DNA from: an uncultured Oscillospiraceae bacterium
GTDB lineage: Bacteria; Bacillota; Clostridia; Oscillospirales; Oscillospiraceae
Assembly (NCBI GenBank): GCA_947629795.1
Contig: CANRFC010000022.1
Coordinates: 1 to 49,578 of the forward strand
Length of the DNA: 49,578 nucleotides
Direction of reading: 5' to 3'
Part shown: positions 31,027-38,970 of the stretch, in pieces
Layout: every line of letters begins with the position of its first letter
Numbering within the stretch: position 1 is the stretch's first letter
The notes under the pieces: model-generated
Database searches by the model: none
What the model was told of the DNA's origin: nothing
Seen by the model: only the letters and a program-made list of their open reading frames with translations
Program-made: the position numbers and the translations under genes

Positions 31027-31644
31027 TCAAATATTCTGGGGCCTCAACACTGCCGTTTGCCTGTCCATCTGCGGCGTGACTTCCAATTCAGAGCCGGAAT
31101 AGGTGACCACATCCCCGCACAGAGAGGTGAATTCATCCAACGTTCCGATATCGCCGTAGCCAAAGCCGGCTCCCCGATAGTGCATGGGGATCACTACAAC
31201 GGGCTCCAGTTCATCGACCAGTTTCTTCGCCTGGACGGCGTTGATCGTGAAGAAACCGCCTACGGGGATCATCAGGGCGGTAAGGCCCCGCAGTTTATCC
31301 TTCTGCGCCTGCGTCAGGTCACAGCCCAGATCGCCCAGATGCGCGACACGGCACTGCCCGTCATCCAGGATATGAATGGTGTTGTTCCCGCGAAGACGGC
31401 CCTCTTTATCGTCGTGCCAGGAGGCGATCGTCTCTACCGAAAACGGAGAAGGCGTCCCCCGGCGCAGCGTAACAGACGCCACGCCGCAATGATCCCCATG
31501 CTCGTGGCTGCAAAGGACTTGATCGGCCTGCTCCCGAAGGGGGGTATAACCCGGCACCGAATCGTCCTCATAGGGGTCAAGGATGATTTCATATCCATGG
31601 GATCCGAGCTTAAAACAGGAGTGTCCCAGCCATGTGATCTTCAT
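31027..31644 (-). CDS. MBL-fold metal-dependent hydrolase (UlaG-like)
   Basis: A 205-residue metallo-beta-lactamase-fold protein. It starts MKITWLGHSCFKLG. Metal ligands are in SHEHGDHCGV (~46-55), AHLGDLG (~104) and near the end PMHYRG (~156). This short form is common and mostly of unknown substrate. The ATG at 31642-31644 follows GGAGG; an upstream start is possible but lies outside the fold. It has its own promoter. Confidence 0.88.
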   Translation of the reverse strand: MKITWLGHSCFKLGSHGYEIILDPYEDDSVPGYTPLREQADQVLCSHEHGDHCGVASVTLRRGTPSPFSVETIASWHDDKEGRLRGNNTIHILDDGQCRVAHLGDLGCDLTQAQKDKLRGLTALMIPVGGFFTINAVQAKKLVDELEPVVVIPMHYRGAGFGYGDIGTLDEFTSLCGDVVTYSGSELEVTPQMDRQTAVLRPQNI

Positions 31645-31727
31645 GTTTGTTTTGTCCTCCTTTGTATGCACCGCGCTCCCACGACGGACAGCGCCGAGCC
31701 ATCTTTTACGTTTCCCGATCTTTTTTC

Positions 31728-31756
31728 AGTATAGCAGATATTCTGCGGGAAAACAA
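31728..31756 (-). promoter_or_regulatory. Promoter of the MBL hydrolase gene with palindrome in the spacer
   Basis: Minus strand: -35 TTGTTT (31751-31756), 17-base spacer, -10 TATACT (31728-31733). The spacer holds a perfect palindrome GCAGATATTCTGC (31734-31746), a likely operator. Confidence 0.65.
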
Positions 31757-31833
31757 GGCAGAAAGCACCCGAAACGGAAAAACCGGAAAGATCTCCGCGG
31801 CTGTGCCCCACCGCTCCCCTTCCCGGTGCAGCG

Positions 31834-32550
31834 TCAGAAGAGGTAGTCCACATAGGCCCGTTTCAGCGCGGCGCAGCAGGTGCGGGCTACCGGGATCTGC
31901 TGCCCGGTGGCCATGAGGACATGGTTGTCATTCAGGGCGGCGATGTGCTCCATATTGATGATATAGGCCCGGTGAGGAGAAAAGAAGCGGGCGTCCTGAG
32001 ACAGGCGCTCCATCAGAGAGGTCAGCGTGTCGGCAGTGACCACCTTGGTACCGTCGATGAGGGTACACACCCGGTCATGGTTGAAGCTCTCCACCATCAC
32101 CAGTTCCCGGAAGAGGAGCTTCCGCATCCCATCCTTGGTCTTGAGGAGGAGGTAAGGATTCTCCGGCCGGGTCAGCCGGTAGGCCGCGGCGAGCACGCTC
32201 TTGTCAAACTTTTCCTTGTTCACCGGCTTGAGCAGATACCCGCAGGCCGCCACATTGAAGGCGTCCAGGGCGTATTCCGGAGAGGCGGTGAGGAACAGGA
32301 TCTCCGCGGCCTCATTGCGGGCGCGGATGTGCTCGGCCAGCTCCACCCCCTTCAGATGGGGCATGAGGATATCCAGCAGGTAGAGGTCAAAGCCCCCCTT
32401 CCCATTCAGATGCTCCAGCAGGTCAAAGGCCGAGGGAAAGGTCTGCAGCTTCATGGGAAATTCCGGGTGCTCCCCGGCAAAGCTCTCGGCCAGGGCCTGG
32501 ATCTGGGCCATGTCCCTGGGATCGTCGTCACAGATACACACATTCAGCAC
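31834..32550 (-). CDS. LytTR-family response regulator
   Basis: A 238-residue two-domain regulator. The receiver domain (1-120) has acidic residues CDDDP (~8-11), phosphoacceptor Asp in LYLLDILMPHLKG (~58) and Lys in YLLKPVNKEKF. The LytTR DNA-binding domain (~135-238) includes the FFSPHRAYIINMEHI block. LytTR proteins bind pairs of direct repeats about two helical turns apart, which fits the two repeat sites nearby. GTG start. It follows kinase 2 by 12 bases in one operon. Confidence 0.93.
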   Translation of the reverse strand: MLNVCICDDDPRDMAQIQALAESFAGEHPEFPMKLQTFPSAFDLLEHLNGKGGFDLYLLDILMPHLKGVELAEHIRARNEAAEILFLTASPEYALDAFNVAACGYLLKPVNKEKFDKSVLAAAYRLTRPENPYLLLKTKDGMRKLLFRELVMVESFNHDRVCTLIDGTKVVTADTLTSLMERLSQDARFFSPHRAYIINMEHIAALNDNHVLMATGQQIPVARTCCAALKRAYVDYLF

Positions 32551-32562
32551 AGGCTCACCCCC

Positions 32563-34617
32563 TCACTGCAAAACCGACGGCTGGGCCAGAAGGCCCTCCA
32601 GCACGTCCGTGGGAATGACGAACTCGGGGGAGCCCATGCTCCCCGGGGCCACCTCATACTCGGCAAAGGCGATGACCAGCCGTCCCTCCCCGTCGATATA
32701 GAACTCCTGGTCCTCCGCGATGGAGCGGAAGCACTCCTCCTCGGCCCAGATGCCGCCGGGAAGGAAGTAGCTCCCCGTCCCCGCCCTGACCTGCTCCTCC
32801 ATCTGGGCCCGGATCTCCCGGCTGATGGGGAAAATGTAGTTGGCCCCCGGCTGGAACAGGTCAGCCAGTTCCAGCACCTCTCCCCTCCCCTTGTCCAGGA
32901 CCAGGCAGCGGTGATAATCCACCGAGCCGCCGGCGTTGAGGGTGGCGGAAAAGCGGAGGATGAACAGTGTCTCATCGTCCCGGAGCACGTCATAGGTGAT
33001 GTCCTGGGCCACATAGCCCTGGTATTTCTGCCCGGCATACCAGAGGAACTTCTCCTCCATTCCGGCGAGGAAGGCGTCCTTCCGGGCATTGAGCTCATCC
33101 ACCGCCGGACCGTCCCCCTCCAGCACCGGGTCCCGGACCGAGATGCCCGTGTCCCCCCAGCCCAGGGCCCAGGTGCGCAGATCGGCCACCCGGACCACCT
33201 GCCCCAGCACCGGGACGCTCTCCAGCGCCTGGGCCAGGGAGGGCGGCATGCAGTTGAGGAGGAACAGGCACAAAAGTACCCCCACACAAGCCGCCGGCGC
33301 CCGGTGGACCCGGCCGGGCCCCGGGTCCGGTCCGCCATGGAGCAGCACCACCCGGAGGATGAATTTCCCGTCCTTCCAGTCGCATTGGAACAGGCCATGG
33401 TACTTCTCCGCCACCGCCGCGATGCTCCGCAGGCCCTGTCCGTGGCCCTCCCGGCGGGGAACTATGGGGTACCCGGCCCCGTCAAATTCCATCTCCCTGC
33501 CGCAGGAGTTCTCCACGCAAATGGTCAGCCGCCGCCCCTCGGCCAGAGCCAGGTCCAGCCTGATCTCCCGGGGCTGCCCCTCAGGCTCGGCCTCACAGGC
33601 GTGAACGGCATTTTCCAGGGCGTTGGAGAGCGCCACGCACAGGTCCACCTCCTCAAAGGGGAACTCCTCGGGAAGAGATACATTGGCCTCCACCTCACAC
33701 CCCGCCTGCCTGGCCCGGGACAGATAGTCGGAAAGCACCGCGTTGACGGCGGCGCTGCGGCACCAGGTCCCGGTCTCGGTCCGGGTGAGCTGCCCCTGCC
33801 AGTCGGCCACGTACCGCTGGGCCTCCCGGCAGTCCCCCGCCTGAAGCAGGGTACTCAGGGTGGCCATGTGATGGCGCATATCGTGACGATATATGCGCCC
33901 AAGCTCCAGTTTTTTCTCCAAAACGGCATAATTCTGTCGCAAAGCGGACATTTGAAGGCGGGCGTCACGGGCGCGGCGCTCCTCCGCCAGGGAGCGCATA
34001 AGCCGAAGCAGGGCAAAAAGTGACGACAATGCGGTAAAAAAGAGCAAAATCAGCACAATTGCATCGGTCGTGCTGGCAAGGAAGTAGGAGTAGAGGGCCA
34101 GGAGCATGGCGGGAAGGGCGAGGAGAGGGAGCCAGCCGGCATCCGCCTCCTTCATGCAGGAGCGAAAGGGCTCTTTCAGCCGGAAATGTACTAAAATCAA
34201 AAGAAAAACGGCAGATATCAGCTCTATCCCGCAGAAAATATACGGCCAAAAAGGACCGCCGCGTCCGGCGAGAAAGTAGGTCAGCAGCTTCTCCAGGGCC
34301 ATTAGAAGGTGGGCGGAGAGGAGGGAAAAGAGGCAGACAACGGTCTTGGCAAAAATCGGGCTTTTTGAGAACAAAAGCAGGAACAAAATTCCGGGAAGAT
34401 ACCATGTAAGAGGAAAAATGGTAACGATCCTCTCGAAATCGAACCCCCAGACAGCGAGCAAAATTTGGAGTGCGGTCACCCCCAAAAAGAGCGCCATCCG
34501 CCCTGTTTCAGGTCTCCAGCGGGCGTCTTCCGGCTCCATAGAGTCCCCCATGATCAGCAGAAAGGTAACGGGAGGGATCAGCGCCTCCAGCCATCTCAAG
34601 ACCACAATGCTGTCCAA
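32563..34617 (-). CDS. GHKL histidine kinase fused to an RsiV-like (DUF3298) outer domain, kinase 2
   Basis: A 684-residue single ORF. It has about seven membrane helices (~9-25, 41-59, 64-84, 88-112, 125-145, 161-180, 185-206). The phosphoacceptor segment is YRHDMRHHMATL (His245) and the ATPase domain has N-box SNALENAVHA (~331-340) and GHGQGLRSI. Unusually the protein then continues: an eighth helix (~441-460, ACVGVLLCLFLLNCM) and an extracytoplasmic region ending in a DUF3298-type domain (~535-684; LELADLFQPGANY, FYIDGEGRLVIAFAEYEVAPG). In RsiV this kind of domain binds lysozyme. A TTG start is used, with GGAGGG upstream. Confidence 0.88.
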   Translation of the reverse strand: MDSIVVLRWLEALIPPVTFLLIMGDSMEPEDARWRPETGRMALFLGVTALQILLAVWGFDFERIVTIFPLTWYLPGILFLLLFSKSPIFAKTVVCLFSLLSAHLLMALEKLLTYFLAGRGGPFWPYIFCGIELISAVFLLILVHFRLKEPFRSCMKEADAGWLPLLALPAMLLALYSYFLASTTDAIVLILLFFTALSSLFALLRLMRSLAEERRARDARLQMSALRQNYAVLEKKLELGRIYRHDMRHHMATLSTLLQAGDCREAQRYVADWQGQLTRTETGTWCRSAAVNAVLSDYLSRARQAGCEVEANVSLPEEFPFEEVDLCVALSNALENAVHACEAEPEGQPREIRLDLALAEGRRLTICVENSCGREMEFDGAGYPIVPRREGHGQGLRSIAAVAEKYHGLFQCDWKDGKFILRVVLLHGGPDPGPGRVHRAPAACVGVLLCLFLLNCMPPSLAQALESVPVLGQVVRVADLRTWALGWGDTGISVRDPVLEGDGPAVDELNARKDAFLAGMEEKFLWYAGQKYQGYVAQDITYDVLRDDETLFILRFSATLNAGGSVDYHRCLVLDKGRGEVLELADLFQPGANYIFPISREIRAQMEEQVRAGTGSYFLPGGIWAEEECFRSIAEDQEFYIDGEGRLVIAFAEYEVAPGSMGSPEFVIPTDVLEGLLAQPSVLQ

Positions 34618-34707
34618 AAAATGTCCCTCCCTTCGCCGGGTGTCACAGAAAAGCTCCCATTATGTCAAGTTTATCATACCACAACCGCCACCCGGGTGCA
34701 AAGGACA

Positions 34708-34773
34708 TTTCACGCAGAATAATCTACCATTCACGCAGCTCCTGTTCCCCGCCGGGGGCTCTTATACTATGAT
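34708..34773 (+). promoter_or_regulatory. LytTR-type direct repeats and promoter for the SLH surface protein
   Basis: TTTCACGCAG at 34708-34717 and ATTCACGCAG at 34729-34738, 21 bp apart. A -10 TATGAT (34768-34773) begins 39 bp after the second repeat, exactly as at 29466. The site lies between kinase 2 (leftward) and the surface protein (rightward), so it may act on both. Confidence 0.75.
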
Positions 34774-34914
34774 AGGGATGGAAAACAGGCGGCCATGTCC
34801 CGGATGCCGGACCCTGCGGCGTTTCCGGGAGTCCCGGAAGCTGCTCCACTTCCCTTGAGACGCGCCGTCTTTCCTCTGGATACGCCCCTTTGGGCCTGAA
34901 AGGAGATAATCTCA

Positions 34915-37857
34915 ATGAAGAGGTCAGTGATTCGCGCGCTGTTGAGCTTATGTCTGCTTTTGTGCCTGCTGCCCACAGGGGCGCTGGGGACGGAGGAGCC
35001 CCCCTCCCCCGCCGGGACGGCCTGCACCGTCACTGAGGGGTGCTCCCTGGAAGCGGGGCATGAGGGGGCGTGCGTGCTCCACGAGGCCCGCTACCAGACG
35101 GTGGAAGGCGGCGAATGGCTTTACGACGACCTGGCCGACGCCTGCGCAAGCGTATACGAGGGCGGCACGGTGGAGGTGCTGCGGGATCTGGAGCAGCCCG
35201 CTCCCGTGACCCTCACAAAAGATATGACCCTCACCAGCGCCGACCCGGAGAGGCCCTGTAAGATCACCTACACCGCCGGAAAACGGAGCAACTATTTCCT
35301 GACCGTTTCCGCCGGCGTGACCCTGGCGGATCTCATCCTGGACGGCGGGTGGGAAGCGGGCCTTGCCACAAAGGCCGAACTGGTGGGGGTGAAGGGCGGC
35401 CAGCTTACTCTGGACAGTGGGGCCATTCTCCAGAATAACAACAATGTGAACAAAAACAGCGGCACCTCCCAGGACGCCGGAGGATTGAGAGTGGTGGACG
35501 GCGCCGTGGTGATGCGGGAGGGCTCCTTCATCCGCAGCTGCCGGGGGGTGACCGGGGGCGGCGCGGCGATGGTGGGAGAGAAGAGCTCCTTCCGCCTGGA
35601 GGGCGGCGTCATTGAGGACTGCGAAGCCATCGTGGGCGGCGGAATTTTCATTCAAGGCGGCGGGGTCTTTGCCGGGCCCGGTCCCTATGAGGATGACGCG
35701 CATGAGGACAAGCATGAGCTCCACCTTTACAGCGGCGCCATCCGCAGGAACCGGGCCAGCAAGACCCTGGACGGCATAACCGACTGCCACACCGGCGCCA
35801 TCGAGGGAGGCGGCGGCGGGGTCTGCGTCGAGGCCGCCTATCAGGGCTCCTGCCAGGTCTACCTGTACGGCGCTTCCATCGAGGAAAACACCGCGCAGTA
35901 CGGCGGCGGGATGTATATCTACAGCGGCAAGGTCCATCTTCAGGGGGGCGCGATCACCGGGAACCACGCCGAGGGCATGGGCGGAGGGATCTATGTGATG
36001 CTTGAGATGCCCATGTATCCTTTCCTGAAAGAGCTGGTGACCGAGGGCGACATCATCCTGAGCAGCGGGGCGGTCGTGGACGGCAATACCTGCACAGATA
36101 AAGAAGGCTCCGAGACGTGGAAGTGCTTTTACAACGTCTGCCTGGATGGGAATGATGATGCTCCGCCGCCGTACCATTATCTCACCCACCCCATGACCGT
36201 GGCAGGGCCCCTGACAGAGGGCACATCCATCGGCGTTTCCGGCTGGAGCCGGCCCGATGAGACCCACCCCTACCGGGTGGTGGCAAGGCCCGGGGAGGGG
36301 TATACCATCACCACCGACGATCTGGACAGATTTTACAGCGATGACCCCAGGTACGTGACCTTGCTCCACAACGATTTGGAACACCTCGACGACCCGGACA
36401 ACGGCACCGTCGTCCTCACCCACGCCGACGTGGCCTTTGACAACCAGGGCCACGGCAAGCGCCCCCCCAGCCAGTTGATCGACGCCGACAAGCTGGTGAC
36501 AAAGCCCCAGGACCCTGTCGAGCCGGGGTACACCTTTGAGAGCTGGTATGTGGAGCCGGAGTGCGAGACGGAATGGAAATTTGAGGAAGATAAGGTGGAG
36601 ACGGACGAAAAGCCCCAGGTGCTGTACGCCAAGTGGGAACTGAACCACTACAAGATCGAGTACGAGCTGGAGGGCGGCAGCGCTCCCACCACAGCAAACC
36701 CCGACGATTATACCATAGAGAGCCCGGATATCACCCTGAACGAGCCCACACGGGAGGGGTATGCCTTTATGGGCTGGAAGCTGGTCGCGGTGGATGCCCA
36801 GGCGGTGGACCATACGACCCCGCTGACCTACTCGGCCCGCTCGGCCGCTCCCGACATCCCCGCCGGGTCTATCGGGAAGCGGACCTTTGAGGCCCAGTGG
36901 AGGAAGCTGCCGCCCTATACCGTGACTTACACCGACGGCGTGGAGGACGTCCAGGTCTTTCCCGACCAGGTGACGGTGATCACAGAGGAAAACGCGGCCA
37001 CTCCCGCCTTTGACGGCACCCCTGCCAGGGCGGGCTACACCTTTGCCGGGTGGGAACCGGAGGTGGCCGGGACCGTCACCGATGACGCGGTGTACGTAGC
37101 CCAGTGGGTGAAAGACCCGCCGGCTCCCTCCGACAATGATGACAACGATGACGACCCGCCGGTCAAGCCCCCGGCAGTGCCCCCAGCCCTGGAGAGCGCG
37201 GAGCATTTCGCCTATGTGGTGGGCTATCCCGACGGCAGGGTCCGGCCCGAGGGGAACATCACCCGGGCCGAGGCGGCCGCCATCTTCTTCCGGCTGATGA
37301 CCGAGGAGTTCCGGGAGGAGAACCGGGCGGAGAGCTGTCCCTTCCCCGATGTGGGCCGGGGGAGCTGGTACAGCAGTGCGGTGTCCACCTGCGTCCGGGC
37401 GGGGCTGATCCGGGGACTGCCCGACGGCACTTTCGGCGGAGACAGGCCCATCGCCCGGGCGGAGTTCGCCGCCATGGCCGCCCGGTTCCTCAGTGAGGAG
37501 ACCGCCCCAGAGAGCGGCTTTGCCGATCTGGCCGGCCACTGGGCTCAGGACGAGGTGGACCGGGCGGTGGCCGCGGGGTGGCTCAAGGGTTATCCCGACG
37601 GGAATTTCCACCCGGAGGAGTACATCACCCGGGCCCAGGTGATGGCTCTGGTGAACCGGATGCTGGGCCGGACGCCTGACACGGAGGGGATGCGCCCGGA
37701 GATGGTCCGCTGGCCGGACTGCCCGGAGGGGGCCTGGTACTACGCCGACGTGCAGGAGGCCACCAACAGCCACACCTATGAGCGGGAGGGCGAGAGCGGC
37801 CCCGAGACCTGGACCGGGCTGACCCCGGGCCGGGACTGGACCGGGCCGGAAGGGTAA
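34915..37857 (+). CDS. SLH-domain cell-surface protein with beta-helix and InlB-like repeats
   Basis: A 980-residue exported protein. The signal peptide is MKRSVIRALLSLCLLLCLLP, with cleavage after ALG (~25). Residues ~80-420 form a Gly-rich parallel beta-helix-like region (GGGAAMVGE, GGGIFIQGGG, YGGGMYIYSG repeats). Three InlB/Flg_new-type repeats follow (GYTFESWY ~537, GYAFMGWK ~612, GYTFAGWE ~705). After an Asp/Pro linker come three SLH domains (~764-915; YPDGxxxPxxxITRAE motifs) and a partial fourth. SLH domains bind pyruvylated wall polymers. It is probably an adhesin or wall protein under LytTR control. AAAGGAG lies 8 bases before the ATG. Confidence 0.9.
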   Translation: MKRSVIRALLSLCLLLCLLPTGALGTEEPPSPAGTACTVTEGCSLEAGHEGACVLHEARYQTVEGGEWLYDDLADACASVYEGGTVEVLRDLEQPAPVTLTKDMTLTSADPERPCKITYTAGKRSNYFLTVSAGVTLADLILDGGWEAGLATKAELVGVKGGQLTLDSGAILQNNNNVNKNSGTSQDAGGLRVVDGAVVMREGSFIRSCRGVTGGGAAMVGEKSSFRLEGGVIEDCEAIVGGGIFIQGGGVFAGPGPYEDDAHEDKHELHLYSGAIRRNRASKTLDGITDCHTGAIEGGGGGVCVEAAYQGSCQVYLYGASIEENTAQYGGGMYIYSGKVHLQGGAITGNHAEGMGGGIYVMLEMPMYPFLKELVTEGDIILSSGAVVDGNTCTDKEGSETWKCFYNVCLDGNDDAPPPYHYLTHPMTVAGPLTEGTSIGVSGWSRPDETHPYRVVARPGEGYTITTDDLDRFYSDDPRYVTLLHNDLEHLDDPDNGTVVLTHADVAFDNQGHGKRPPSQLIDADKLVTKPQDPVEPGYTFESWYVEPECETEWKFEEDKVETDEKPQVLYAKWELNHYKIEYELEGGSAPTTANPDDYTIESPDITLNEPTREGYAFMGWKLVAVDAQAVDHTTPLTYSARSAAPDIPAGSIGKRTFEAQWRKLPPYTVTYTDGVEDVQVFPDQVTVITEENAATPAFDGTPARAGYTFAGWEPEVAGTVTDDAVYVAQWVKDPPAPSDNDDNDDDPPVKPPAVPPALESAEHFAYVVGYPDGRVRPEGNITRAEAAAIFFRLMTEEFREENRAESCPFPDVGRGSWYSSAVSTCVRAGLIRGLPDGTFGGDRPIARAEFAAMAARFLSEETAPESGFADLAGHWAQDEVDRAVAAGWLKGYPDGNFHPEEYITRAQVMALVNRMLGRTPDTEGMRPEMVRWPDCPEGAWYYADVQEATNSHTYEREGESGPETWTGLTPGRDWTGPEG

Positions 37858-37872
37858 AACCGCGCAGAGATG

Positions 37873-37906
37873 AAAAACGGCCCCGGGAGCAGAGCTCCCG
37901 GGGCCG
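37873..37906 (-). terminator. Terminator of the flavoprotein/hyp operon
   Basis: A 13-bp GC stem (37878-37890 with 37894-37906), a 3-base loop, and five T on the minus strand (37873-37877). It also separates this operon from the convergent surface-protein gene. Confidence 0.85.
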
Positions 37907-37915
37907 CTTGCGTAC

Positions 37916-38587
37916 TCACCTTTCGTTCCAGCTCCTGACCTGCTCCCGGAGCCAGTCGCACCAGGCGTCCACCCCCTCGCCGGTCTTGGCGCAGATGGGG
38001 AAGATCTTTAACTTGGGGTTGCGCATGTGGGCGTACTCCACCACCTTGTCCATGTCGAAGTCAAAGTAGGGCAGCACGTCGATCTTGTTGATGATGAGGG
38101 CATCGCAAACGGTGAAGATCAGAGGGTACTTCAGGGGCTTGTCGTGGCCCTCGGGCACCGAGAGGATCATGGCGTTCCTGGCCGCCCCGGTGTCGAACTC
38201 GGCGGGACAGACCAGGTTGCCCACATTCTCCAGCACCACCAGGTCCAGGTCGTCCACCCCGATCTCCTTGAGGCCCTGCTCGGTCATGCCGGCGTCCAGG
38301 TGGCACATGCCCCCGGTGTGGAGCTGGATGGAGCGCACACCGGTCTTTGCCATCTTCTCGGCGTCCACCGAGGAGTCGATGTCGGCCTCCATGACGCCGA
38401 TCTTCATCTCGTCCTTCAAACGGGCCACGGTCTGCTGGAGGGTGGTGGTCTTGCCGCTGCCCGGGGAGGACATGAGGTTCAGAAGGAAGGTCCTCTTCCC
38501 TTTCAGCTCACTGCGGAGACGGTCGGCCTCCCGGTCGTTGTCGGCGAAGACCGACTGCTTGATCTCGATGATGCGCACATCAGACAT
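37916..38587 (-). CDS. hypB: Nickel-insertion GTPase HypB
   Basis: A 223-residue SIMIBI GTPase that helps load Ni into [NiFe] hydrogenase or a similar enzyme. P-loop SSPGSGKTTTLQ (~39-50), EADIDSSVDAEKM (~68), ENVGNLVCPAEFD (~118-130) with the metal-site Cys, and NKIDVLPYFDFD (~165). The N-terminal His-rich and CxxCGC metal stores of some HypBs are absent. The ATG at 38585-38587 is preferred to a longer frame. It overlaps hypA by 8 bases. No hydrogenase or urease gene is in the window. Confidence 0.94.
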   Translation of the reverse strand: MSDVRIIEIKQSVFADNDREADRLRSELKGKRTFLLNLMSSPGSGKTTTLQQTVARLKDEMKIGVMEADIDSSVDAEKMAKTGVRSIQLHTGGMCHLDAGMTEQGLKEIGVDDLDLVVLENVGNLVCPAEFDTGAARNAMILSVPEGHDKPLKYPLIFTVCDALIINKIDVLPYFDFDMDKVVEYAHMRNPKLKIFPICAKTGEGVDAWCDWLREQVRSWNER

Positions 38588-38969
38588 GGTTTTCCTCTTT
38601 CCTTTCGGGTTGGGATGGGGCCGGATCAGCCACCTCGATGTCCCGGATGTTGATCTCGCTGCCTGTAATGAGGTAGGTGTTGTCACTGCCGCAGTAGGGG
38701 CATTTTTTGGCGAACTCGGTGGTCTTGTAGGTGCCCTTGCAGTCCTGGCAGTAGGAGACCCCCTCCAGGATGATGAGCTCCAGCTCAGCCTCCCGGAGGT
38801 GCTTGGTCTTCTTCTTGGCCCAGTGGAAGCAGTCGGTGAACAGGTCGGGGACCACTGAGGAGACCTCGCCGATCTCCATGTTGATCTTCGCCACCTGGTC
38901 CACCCCGTTCTCCTCGGCCACCCGCTCCACCTGGCCGATCATGTGCATGACGATGCCAAGCTCGTGCAT
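38580..38969 (-). CDS. hypA: Nickel metallochaperone HypA
   Basis: A 129-residue HypA. The N-terminus MHELGIV carries the Ni-binding His2, and the zinc site is CQDCKGTYKTTEFAKKCPYCG (~74-94). The C-terminal tail is extended by about 15 residues compared with typical HypA. It starts 1 base after the large flavoprotein gene ends and overlaps hypB, so all are cotranscribed. Confidence 0.93.
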   Translation of the reverse strand: MHELGIVMHMIGQVERVAEENGVDQVAKINMEIGEVSSVVPDLFTDCFHWAKKKTKHLREAELELIILEGVSYCQDCKGTYKTTEFAKKCPYCGSDNTYLITGSEINIRDIEVADPAPSQPERKEENHV

Positions 38970-38970
38970 A

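Noticed and set aside
34778-34858. A 26-codon ORF (MENRRPCPGC...) just after the LytTR-type promoter, considered as an AgrD-like peptide
   Set aside because: It has no ribosome site, starts almost at the predicted transcription start, lacks an amphipathic leader and acidic tail, and no AgrB gene is nearby.
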